A DNA stretch of 22,851 bases from a virus. The notes beneath the pieces were generated by a model. That model was not told where the DNA came from, searched no databases, and saw nothing but the letters and a program-made list of their open reading frames with translations. The number at the start of each line of letters is the position of its first letter. The stretch's first letter is position 1. Shown here piece by piece: positions 13,406 through 19,809 of this stretch. The translations under genes were made by a program, and so were the position numbers. The stretch is taken from positions 1 through 22,851 of IMG/VR virus record IMGVR_UViG_3300020405_001700; one strand, written 5' to 3'.

Positions 13406-15226
13406 CTAAGTGGTTGTGTAAACTTTTATTTTTTCTGTCTTGCCTTTGACTGTGATCTCGTCTACGTAATCAAAATTATAATTGTGTTTGGCACCTTTCA
13501 CAGTTTTCTCACCAATCACTAATGTTTTTCCGAGAGTCTTACTGCTACTTTCTAATCTCGAAGCAAGATTAACATCATCTCCAATCACACTGTAATCAAA
13601 TCTTTGACTGCTACCCATGTTACCTACCAATGCTTCTCCAGTGTTTATTCCAATACCTATGTTTATTTGTGGCAGTCCTTCTGTTTCTAATTCTTTGTTT
13701 AATACGATCAATTCTTTCTGCATGTCGATGGCGGCCTGTACTGCATTTTCCTCATGTTTGGGATCATCAATGGGCGCATTCCAAAATGCCATGATACAAT
13801 CGCCCATAAATTTGTCTATGGTTCCACCGTTCTTGATTATGATATCAGTCATTCGTGTTAAAAATCTATTAATAAGTTTTGTCAGTCCTGCAGGATTGCC
13901 TTTATACTTTTCAGATATGGGAGTAAAGCCTCTGATGTCTGAAAACATAAAAGTCATTGTTTTTGTTTCACCACCCAACTTTAAAAGACTAGGATCCTGC
14001 TGTAATTTTTTAACCATGGCAGGGGCAAGATAATGTTCAAACTGTTTTTTAATCTGCTGTTTGAGGCTGAACTCTTTAACGAATCGATTGAATACTGCAT
14101 GGAAGCCTGTGATGGTTGTGACCAACAAAATCCAACTGGCGTCCCACAGTTGTAAATGTTTGACAAAATAAAAGTATGCTCCGTAGGCTGTTCCCGACCA
14201 TACTGTCAACAAAACTGCACCAACCAACCAGTAGGGAGCAAAGCCGGCCAGCAATATTATTACAAATGCCAATACACCTGCCGCAACATATTCTAAGAAA
14301 GTTGCTGTATCTAGTCTAACAATATTTTCACCATTGATTACAGTCTGTAAACTTACTGCCATTGCATGATGGCTATAGGCTTCGCCGTTTGGTGTGGCAA
14401 TGATTGTGCTGATTCCTTCAGCAGTGTTGCCCAATATGACAGTTTTTCCTTGAACTACTGACAAGTCACCCGTCACACTAACTGTTTCAAATTGTTTATT
14501 CCATCTTAACCATATTCTTGCATACTGATCTGTTTTGATTGTTTTAAATTTTGGAACTCTTAGTGCAATCACACCGCCTGCGCCTGCTTTGACTTGATAA
14601 CTTGGATCGCCCACAGCCACTCTAATCACTTCCATTGGTACACTTGGATACACTTCGTCTCCAACTCTCATCAACAACGGCAGACGTCTAACCACACCAT
14701 CAATTTCAGGAGTTGTGTTGACAACGCCAACACCGTCTGCATTTATTCCTAATAATTCTATTGGTCCCAACATACCAGGCCATTCAAACAACCATGGTAA
14801 TGGATCTCCAATTTTGGCCACTCCTCTTGGCACTGCATTTTTATTTGTCTGTGTTGTGCCCACTTGAGCAATTACAACTCCATTTTGCACCAATGCCTGT
14901 GCAAGGTCCATATCTCCTCCCAACCTGTCCTCTTCAGAAAACAAAATAGGTAACACAATTATACCAGCACCTGCTTCTCTCAATTTCCAGATCACATCTG
15001 CAAGTACAGTTCTTTTCCAAGGCCACTGTCCATTTTGTTCTATGCTCTTTTCATCTATTTCCACAATAACAACATCTTTGCTTATACTGGGAGTGTCGTA
15101 TTTTTGTATGAGGTCAAAACTTTTTAACCTTGCTGTTTCTTTAACGAAAGGATCTTTCAGTCCCCACAGCATCAGTGCGGCCAGTGTAAAGAATGCCAAT
15201 GTCCAGTGTGTAAATATTTTATTCAC
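13406..15226 (-). CDS. CHASE2 sensor-class III nucleotide cyclase
   Basis: This 606-aa membrane protein has an N-terminal span (about 8-23), then a periplasmic CHASE2 domain (about 30-305, with 'VVIVEIDEKSIEQNGQWPW' and 'VVRRLPLLMRV'). Three spans (about 311-380) lead to a linker and a class III catalytic domain (about 420-600). Metal-binding D430 ('FMFSDIRGFTP') and D476 ('KFMGDCIMAFW') are present, as are purine-selecting K472 and D551 and transition-state N553 and R557 ('DDVNLASRLE'). All active-site residues are intact and point to cAMP rather than cGMP. The start is GTG at 15226, with AAGGA 8 nt upstream, overlapping the membrane-protein gene by 8 bases. CHASE2 cyclases often sit near FecR genes in bacteria, and one lies two genes upstream here. 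Confidence 0.95.
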   Translation of the reverse strand: MNKIFTHWTLAFFTLAALMLWGLKDPFVKETARLKSFDLIQKYDTPSISKDVVIVEIDEKSIEQNGQWPWKRTVLADVIWKLREAGAGIIVLPILFSEEDRLGGDMDLAQALVQNGVVIAQVGTTQTNKNAVPRGVAKIGDPLPWLFEWPGMLGPIELLGINADGVGVVNTTPEIDGVVRRLPLLMRVGDEVYPSVPMEVIRVAVGDPSYQVKAGAGGVIALRVPKFKTIKTDQYARIWLRWNKQFETVSVTGDLSVVQGKTVILGNTAEGISTIIATPNGEAYSHHAMAVSLQTVINGENIVRLDTATFLEYVAAGVLAFVIILLAGFAPYWLVGAVLLTVWSGTAYGAYFYFVKHLQLWDASWILLVTTITGFHAVFNRFVKEFSLKQQIKKQFEHYLAPAMVKKLQQDPSLLKLGGETKTMTFMFSDIRGFTPISEKYKGNPAGLTKLINRFLTRMTDIIIKNGGTIDKFMGDCIMAFWNAPIDDPKHEENAVQAAIDMQKELIVLNKELETEGLPQINIGIGINTGEALVGNMGSSQRFDYSVIGDDVNLASRLESSSKTLGKTLVIGEKTVKGAKHNYNFDYVDEITVKGKTEKIKVYTTT

Positions 15227-15620
15227 CTATTATGTCCTTTTCCCATATATCTAAACCTATGTTTAAGCCTGTAACAAGTCCATATATCATGGCGATGCCG
15301 AGTGTTAGGGTGACCAATATGATTGGACTTAATAGCCAAAGCCACCAGTAGTACCTGAATACGTTTTGTCCTTTGGCCAGACGTTTCACCCTATTGTCCA
15401 TGAACCAGTGTACGATTCTCTTGACCACGCTTTTCAATTTATCTACAAGGAATTTGTTAATGAACCAACGCACCGCTCTCATCACTATTAGTATTGGAGA
15501 ACTTAACACTTCAAAAAACAATAGGAAACAGTCAACACTGAGGTCAACTATGTTATCTGCGGTGCAGGCCTTACGCCAACGTTCACGCAGGGTCAGTTTC
15601 TTAGGTTGCTCATCTGCCAT
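15219..15620 (-). CDS. Small membrane protein between curlin and cyclase (133 aa)
   Basis: I do not recognise a family. The protein starts MADEQPKKLTLRERWRKACT. It has a hydrophobic segment at about 26-48 ('LSVDCFLLFFEVLSSPILIVM'), a basic amphipathic stretch with several Trp/Arg/Lys ('RWFINKFLVDKLKSVVKRIV'), and one or two strong spans at about 92-125 ('WLWLLSPIILVTLTLGIAMIYGL'). Its stop overlaps the cyclase GTG start, so it is translationally coupled to the cyclase and is a likely partner of it. A separate late-type box 8 nt before its ATG splits this pair from the curlin genes upstream. Confidence 0.8.
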   Translation of the reverse strand: MADEQPKKLTLRERWRKACTADNIVDLSVDCFLLFFEVLSSPILIVMRAVRWFINKFLVDKLKSVVKRIVHWFMDNRVKRLAKGQNVFRYYWWLWLLSPIILVTLTLGIAMIYGLVTGLNIGLDIWEKDIIGE

Positions 15621-15628
15621 TATGTGTG

Positions 15629-15636
15629 TATTTAAC
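15629..15636 (-). promoter_or_regulatory. Late-type promoter box inside the curli block
   Basis: GTTAAATA on the minus strand, 8 nt before the ATG at 15620 and just past the curlin B stop. It could give the membrane protein and cyclase their own transcript. Confidence 0.5.
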
Positions 15637-15641
15637 TAGAT

Positions 15642-16583
15642 CTAGTTTTGTGTGACTGTGACACTACAACCACCTACCGTTTGGCAGTTTTGATTCAGGC
15701 TATATGTGCCTGCCTGTGTAGATTGTGATGTTCCCATCTGTAGATCAAGATTTGTTCCGTAGTTTCCGTCCAAGGTCACAGTAGCAGTCTGTCCATGTGA
15801 TTTCTTTTGATGTATGGAAACATTGTTGTCATCGTTGTTGATGTTAAGAGTAAGACTTTTTGTAGTGTTTGACTCTTGCATAAGGTGTACGTCATTGTCG
15901 TCAGAGTAAATGTTTATGTCCATGTAGTGTCCAGACGTGTTATTTTGTGAACGCTGTGACATAATAATGTCATTACGATCTCCTGTCACATACAGATCCA
16001 TGCTGTGTCCACCTTGTTCTGTTCCATCATATTGCCAATTGCCAGTTTCGCTGATCTTGTAGCCTTGACCCATCATGATGTCATTATCGTTACCGGTATA
16101 AACATTTAAAACCATAGTGTCTTGATTGCAACTTGATCCTACACTGCATCTTTGTCTGGCATCCACAGAATTTCCGTCATAGTCAATTTCTAGATCCATG
16201 TTTGCGTTTGATGTGATCTGTTGACCAGAAACATTATTATTGTCACCGTGTGTGTCTATTCTCATGATGTTGTCATCACCGGTCTGTGTGGTAGTGATGC
16301 TTCCACTGGTCTGATTATCTGAACCGTAATAGTGCTTGTAAAGACCAAGCATGTTGTTGTCGCCTGTCTGTGTTGATGTCAGTGATTGATTTTTACCGTA
16401 GAAAGTGGCCGCACCTGGACTGCTGGTAGTGGAATCGTTTTTCCTACTGATTCTGTTGTTCTGTCCGTCCTGTGTGATGTTGATATCAACGTTGTCACCA
16501 GATTGATTGATATAAATGTCATTGGCCAATACTGTGGAGCAAAATAAAAGAATACTACTGAGTTTGAATAATAGTGATTGCAT
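15642..16583 (-). CDS. Curlin-repeat secreted protein B (CsgA/CsgB-like)
   Basis: About 313 aa. A signal peptide ends near 'STVLA', and the mature protein starts 'NDIYINQSGDNVDINITQDG', a textbook curlin repeat (x-Q-x-G-x-x-N-x). Further repeats run to the end: 'STQTGDNNMLG', 'TTQTGDDNIMR', 'YTGNDNDIMMGQ', 'VTGDRNDIIMSQ', 'YSDDNDVHLMQ', 'NNDDNNVSIHQ', and a final 'SVTVTQN'. Asp is unusually frequent. Two close Cys pairs ('RCSVGSSC', 'NCQTVGGC') are unusual for curlins. GGAGGA lies 7 nt before the ATG at 16583 but only 1 nt before the ATG at 16589, so I prefer 16583. It should be exported through CsgG and form extracellular amyloid. It overlaps the FecR gene. Confidence 0.9.
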   Translation of the reverse strand: MQSLLFKLSSILLFCSTVLANDIYINQSGDNVDINITQDGQNNRISRKNDSTTSSPGAATFYGKNQSLTSTQTGDNNMLGLYKHYYGSDNQTSGSITTTQTGDDNIMRIDTHGDNNNVSGQQITSNANMDLEIDYDGNSVDARQRCSVGSSCNQDTMVLNVYTGNDNDIMMGQGYKISETGNWQYDGTEQGGHSMDLYVTGDRNDIIMSQRSQNNTSGHYMDINIYSDDNDVHLMQESNTTKSLTLNINNDDNNVSIHQKKSHGQTATVTLDGNYGTNLDLQMGTSQSTQAGTYSLNQNCQTVGGCSVTVTQN

Positions 16584-17670
16584 TTTCATTTCCTCCAATT
16601 TCGTAGTCAATTACATAAAAGTCCTGTTGTTGCACGTTTAACTGATAAGTGTTTTCTTTGCTTAACCGCAGTTCAATATAATTGCCCGCGGCATCTTCTC
16701 TGATCCATACATAGGCATCATTGTCATCTAACAAAATTATTCCTGTCTCAGGATCTTTTCCAAACACCAGGTTACTGAAGTCAGCACGTTTTTTTTGTTT
16801 GTCAAATTCGTCACTCATTTGTATGGCCAACTCTTGATTGATCTGCTCTAATATATCAACTAAAAAATTTTGTTCTAAAAAATCAATATCAAGAGCAGTG
16901 GCCCAGTTGTCTGTTTCTTCTTCCAATAGATAGTCTCTGTTTAGTTCGTTGAATTCTAAAAAATCAATGTCAAGGGCGTTGGCCACTGCATTATATTTGG
17001 CATTGTCTAATGCTTCTTCTATTTCTTTTGGTTTACTGATTATCAAAAGATTGTTTATTAGACTTTCATCCAGGGTCAGTGTTACTGGTGGCATTGGTGG
17101 ACTGGCAACAGTTTCAACCACTGTGGCCTGGAATGCCTGGTTCATAATCACCTGCCCAGCATCAGATTCAACTGCAATTTCTCCCACATAACATTTGCCC
17201 AATGTGTTGCAACTGGGCAATAAAATAATTGTACTGCTACCTAATTCATCAATGGTCATGGCAAAGTCTGTTCCCCTTACTGCAATTGTGGCAGTGGGTG
17301 TGGATATCTTTACATTTTGTTTGGAATTTTTTGCTATCTGTCCTGAAGCATATCTCACAGTCCCTAGTGATGCTTTCAAACTGAGAGCACCTGTTTGTGT
17401 GTTGGGATCATACACAAATTCATCTATGATCAACTTGCTGTGTTGTGTGACATCAACTCTTGTTTCGTCTAAAAATTCTATTCCGGTCTTGCCGTTGCCT
17501 GTTTTGACAATGTCGTAACTGAATATGTCTAGATCAATCACAGTGATCTGTTCTTCACCGGTTGTTCTCTCTACTTCACCATTGCCTTCGTGTAGGATCA
17601 CATTGCCTATACTGGTGTACCCCTGTGCAGTCCAAAGTAGACTGCACAGTAATATTATGAAAAATTTCAT
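16555..17670 (-). CDS. FecR-domain periplasmic protein
   Basis: This 371-aa protein has a signal peptide (about 1-17, MKFFIILLCSLLWTAQG). A FecR domain follows at about 30-150: 'VKTGNGKTGIEFLDETRVDV', 'ALSLKASLGTVRYASG' and the diagnostic 'ISTPTATIAVRGTDFAM'. C154 and C160 flank a small loop. An acidic helical part carries two copies of ALDIDFLE (about 232 and 259). The C-terminus is a small beta segment rich in Gln/Tyr. There is no membrane span after the signal, so it is not a classical FecR anti-sigma regulator, and no FecI sigma factor is nearby. It sits between two curlin genes (TAATG coupling upstream, 29-base overlap downstream). It may scaffold or sense curli assembly, which is inference. 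Confidence 0.9.
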   Translation of the reverse strand: MKFFIILLCSLLWTAQGYTSIGNVILHEGNGEVERTTGEEQITVIDLDIFSYDIVKTGNGKTGIEFLDETRVDVTQHSKLIIDEFVYDPNTQTGALSLKASLGTVRYASGQIAKNSKQNVKISTPTATIAVRGTDFAMTIDELGSSTIILLPSCNTLGKCYVGEIAVESDAGQVIMNQAFQATVVETVASPPMPPVTLTLDESLINNLLIISKPKEIEEALDNAKYNAVANALDIDFLEFNELNRDYLLEEETDNWATALDIDFLEQNFLVDILEQINQELAIQMSDEFDKQKKRADFSNLVFGKDPETGIILLDDNDAYVWIREDAAGNYIELRLSKENTYQLNVQQQDFYVIDYEIGGNENAITIIQTQ

Positions 17671-18356
17671 TAGTCAGTTTGGCTGATGTCTATATCGTGG
17701 TTATCGCCTGATGTGCTTAAAGTCACCATGTTGTCATATACACCTGACTGGACAACGTCAACATCCGCTATACCACCTGTGTGTGTATGTATGAATGTGT
17801 GTCCGTTTATGTCACCATCGCCATCAATGTCTACCAACCAATTGTTTGTGTCGCCGTCAACTGTGATTGTCAAGATTGCACTTACACCATCTATAGTTGC
17901 CGCAATTACGTTGGAGTCATCTGAGGCCGCTGATGTTATAGTTGCAGTCGTGTTAGACGCATCTGCTGTCTCACCAATGTCTAGATCTATGTCATTTGAG
18001 TCACCAACCATTGTGATTGACGCAGTAACAGTTCCACATGAACTGTTGTTTCCTGTGCTATCACAATTCATATCGATGTTGTTGGAGTTACCAGTAACGT
18101 TAAATGTACCAGTATATGTTGCTCCGTTTACATCAAATGTCAATACGTTGGAGTTTCCAACTTGATCAATGTCAATAGTTGCCGTGGCACCTGTGACTGT
18201 TGACGCTGTTGTGGAATTACCCACTTGGTTGTTTTGTCCATCCTGTGTGATGTCCAAGTCAAGTGTGTCTCCAGACTGTGTTACATAGATATCATTGGCA
18301 TAAACACCAAAGGCAATACCTGCTGTCAGCAATAATGTAGTTAATAGTCGCTTCAT
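17670..18356 (-). CDS. Curlin-repeat secreted protein A (CsgA/CsgB-like)
   Basis: This 228-aa protein has a signal peptide ending near 'GVYA'. Its mature start 'NDIYVTQSGDTLDLDITQDG' is almost the same as that of curlin B. Repeats continue as 'DIDQVGNSNVLTF', 'NVTGNSNNIDM', 'TMVGDSNDIDLD', 'TVDGDTNNWLVDI' and end 'DVVQSGVYDNMVTL' and 'SGDNHDIDISQTD'. It is very rich in Asp, Thr, Asn and Ser, with almost no Lys or Arg after the signal. One Cys pair lies in 'NCDSTGNNSSCG'. AAGGA lies 9 nt before ATG, and an internal late-type box is 22 nt upstream. It should be secreted through CsgG as the major or nucleating fibre subunit. Which curlin plays which role is unknown. Confidence 0.92.
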   Translation of the reverse strand: MKRLLTTLLLTAGIAFGVYANDIYVTQSGDTLDLDITQDGQNNQVGNSTTASTVTGATATIDIDQVGNSNVLTFDVNGATYTGTFNVTGNSNNIDMNCDSTGNNSSCGTVTASITMVGDSNDIDLDIGETADASNTTATITSAASDDSNVIAATIDGVSAILTITVDGDTNNWLVDIDGDGDINGHTFIHTHTGGIADVDVVQSGVYDNMVTLSTSGDNHDIDISQTD

Positions 18357-18365
18357 TCCTCGTCT

Positions 18366-18370
18366 TCCTT
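18366..18370 (-). promoter_or_regulatory. Shine-Dalgarno site of curlin A
   Basis: AAGGA on the minus strand, 9 nt before the ATG at 18356, just after the csgG stop. It supports independent, strong translation of the fibre subunit. Confidence 0.6.
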
Positions 18371-18371
18371 A

Positions 18372-19175
18372 TTAGTAGTATTTAATCTTCCAGAGGCCTG
18401 ATTTATCACCCAGTTTTAAGATTTCCAGCAAACAAAATTCTATTGCTGTTCTAACTGCGTAATTCACTGGTTCATTACTTGCCACACCAGATTCCACTTC
18501 AAATGCTTTTGTGCTCATATCTAAAAATCTAAACACATCTGCACCTGTTTTGTGGCTGGCAATTGTTTTTGTTGCTTCTGCTGTAAGCAGGACTTCTCCT
18601 GTTTGTACAGCAACTAGGCGCATACTTACAGTAACCTGGTCAATTCTGTATTCCTCGTGTACGCCAATTCCAAAATATCGTGCTCCATCTCCACCAGAGG
18701 CCACATTGGCGTCATATCCCACTATGCCGCCCTCTATGAGTAGTCCTGCAAACACTAAAGGCTTGATCACATTGCCCACTTCCTGTTTGCCATCATACAT
18801 TTCTCTGGTGCTTCTAATTAATTGTCTCTCTTTGATTAGACTATCCAATCCTTTTCTCTCCACAACTTTGAACCATTTACCTTTGCCCACTGCTTTGAGT
18901 GCCGCTATCACCCAAGTGTCAGCACCCTGTGACACTGCCATCGACAGTTGTGAAAATTTTGTGCTGGGTTTACGTTGTCCTGTGAGATCAGGAAAGTTGT
19001 AAACTGCTATGGTTATCATGGGTTGATCCTGTAATGGTGGAATCGCTTCCAACATGTGTCTAGTGGATGTGCCTTCGATAAAAGGCTCGTCACCTATGTT
19101 GACTTTGTTTGTGTTTTTAGCACAACCTCCGGTAAGTCCACACATTATGGCAAATATTGCTAACAGTTTAAACAT
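18372..19175 (-). CDS. csgG: CsgG, curli outer-membrane export channel
   Basis: This 267-aa protein aligns by eye with E. coli CsgG. It has 'ITIAVYNFPDLTGQRKP', then 'KFSQLSMAVSQGADTWVIAAL', 'WFKVVERKGLDSLIKERQLI', 'IEGGIVGYDANVASGGDGAR', 'YFGIGVHEEYRIDQVTVSMRLVAVQTGEVL', 'ADVFRFLD', and 'GLWKI' near the end. The N-terminus (MFKLLAIFAIMCGLTGGC) is a lipoprotein signal with C18 as the likely acylated residue, although T at -3 is atypical. The E. coli C-terminal tail after 'GLW' is almost wholly missing. In E. coli CsgG forms a nine-subunit pore that exports curlins. The start is TAATG-coupled to csgF. Confidence 0.95.
   Translation of the reverse strand: MFKLLAIFAIMCGLTGGCAKNTNKVNIGDEPFIEGTSTRHMLEAIPPLQDQPMITIAVYNFPDLTGQRKPSTKFSQLSMAVSQGADTWVIAALKAVGKGKWFKVVERKGLDSLIKERQLIRSTREMYDGKQEVGNVIKPLVFAGLLIEGGIVGYDANVASGGDGARYFGIGVHEEYRIDQVTVSMRLVAVQTGEVLLTAEATKTIASHKTGADVFRFLDMSTKAFEVESGVASNEPVNYAVRTAIEFCLLEILKLGDKSGLWKIKYY
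18379..18386 (-). promoter_or_regulatory. Late-type box in the end of csgG
   Basis: ATTAAATA on the minus strand spans the last csgG codons, 22 nt before the curlin A ATG. It is partly forced by the codons for Ile-Lys-Tyr, so chance is possible. If active it would raise curlin mRNA above csgFG. Confidence 0.35.
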
Positions 19176-19636
19176 TAGAAATTAAAGTCTCCCATGGGCA
19201 CAGTCATTGTGGTCACAGTGCCATCTGCACCTGTGACTGTCAAGGTTATGATTTCTGTTGAAGTGTCTTTGACCCAATATATTGTGCTTCCTTCCACTTC
19301 AGCAGTTCCGCTGGTTGGACAAGTTCCTGAACAAGATGTTCCAAACATGTTGTCCACCAATTGTTTTGATAGATTGGCATAAATTCTTGATTCTACGTTT
19401 TTGATGAATTTGTTAATTGTGGTGTTTTCATTTTCTCTTTTTGCTCTAGCCGCTTCAGCCTTTTGTGCTTCTTTGACATCTTGTTTTCTGCTGTACTGCA
19501 ATTGTTCAATACTGAGAACATGTGTGCTGTATCCACTGCCTGAGAAACTGGGATTTTTGAAGTCGTGCGTGAGTTCGCTGGCGTTGGCAAAACCAATCGC
19601 ACCGGCAATAATTAACAATGTTAAAAGTTTTCTCAT
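19175..19636 (-). CDS. csgF: CsgF, curli pore adaptor
   Basis: This 153-aa protein has a signal peptide ending near 'GFANA'. The mature N-terminus 'SELTHDFKNPSFSGSGYSTH' matches the CsgF pattern 'T-F-x-F-x-N-P-x-F-G-G', the part that plugs into the CsgG pore. An Arg/Lys/Glu-rich helix follows, then a beta domain ending 'TVTTMTVPMGDFNF', parallel to the E. coli CsgF end. A Cys pair ('SCSGTC') is extra. In E. coli CsgF links nucleator curlin to the pore on the cell surface. It is the first gene of the curli block, with a late-type box 37 nt upstream and a palindrome in the leader. No csgE, csgC or csgD is seen. Confidence 0.92.
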   Translation of the reverse strand: MRKLLTLLIIAGAIGFANASELTHDFKNPSFSGSGYSTHVLSIEQLQYSRKQDVKEAQKAEAARAKRENENTTINKFIKNVESRIYANLSKQLVDNMFGTSCSGTCPTSGTAEVEGSTIYWVKDTSTEIITLTVTGADGTVTTMTVPMGDFNF

Positions 19637-19646
19637 ATTCGCTCAC

Positions 19647-19662
19647 TGACCTGTACAGGTCA
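19647..19662 (-). promoter_or_regulatory. 16-bp perfect palindrome in the csgF leader
   Basis: TGACCTGTACAGGTCA is perfectly self-complementary. It lies between the late-type box and the csgF ATG (11 nt before the ATG). It could be an operator for a dimeric regulator. In the mRNA it could be a 6-bp hairpin with a GUAC loop near the ribosome site. It does not match CRP (TGTGA-N6-TCACA) or LexA (CTG-N10-CAG) sites. Confidence 0.65.
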
Positions 19663-19809
19663 ATTATTAAACATATTTATCGAAATTTTGGTAAAGGGTT
19701 TTTTGACAGCAGTTTCTAAATCACTAGAATGCACACCATCATAAACTGCGTACTTAATGATAGTGTGGCCTGTTTTTTTCCTGTATTTGCCAAGTAAATA
19801 TCTACGCAT
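19660..19809 (-). CDS. Possible 49-residue basic protein
   Basis: The frame begins MRRYLLGKYRKKTGHTIIKY and continues 'AVYDGVHSSDLETAVKKPFTKISINMFNN'. The composition looks protein-like, with a basic start and a plausible fold, so it may be real. Against it: no Shine-Dalgarno sequence or promoter box is visible, it runs antisense across the promoter of the plus-strand HExxH gene, and its 3' end covers the csgF promoter. Its ATG and that of the HExxH gene share one CATG. It fills the region 19660-19807, where I see no other gene. Confidence 0.4.
   Translation of the reverse strand: MRRYLLGKYRKKTGHTIIKYAVYDGVHSSDLETAVKKPFTKISINMFNN
19674..19681 (-). promoter_or_regulatory. Late-type promoter box of the curli operon
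   Basis: GATAAATA on the minus strand. Its predicted +1 near 19668 would leave a leader of about 32 nt containing the whole palindrome. This is the longest leader at any late-type box in the window. Confidence 0.6.
19793..19800 (+). promoter_or_regulatory. Late-type promoter box
   Basis: AGTAAATA, 7 nt before the ATG at 19808. It diverges from the curli operon box about 110 bases away. Confidence 0.5.

Noticed and set aside
13981-14166. Minus frame of 61 aa inside the cyclase gene
   Set aside because: It is out of frame within a full-length catalytic gene and has no start signal.
13617-19002. Long plus-strand frames opposite the cyclase, FecR, curlin and csgG genes (for example 18511-19002, 17686-18165, 17195-17518, 13617-14033)
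   Set aside because: The minus strand has unmistakable families with signals and coupling. The plus frames have no recognisable motif or start site.
19647-19662. Palindrome as a CRP or LexA site
   Set aside because: The arms TGACCT/AGGTCA do not fit TGTGA-N6-TCACA, and the CTG/CAG parts are too close for LexA. It is kept as a palindrome of unknown use.
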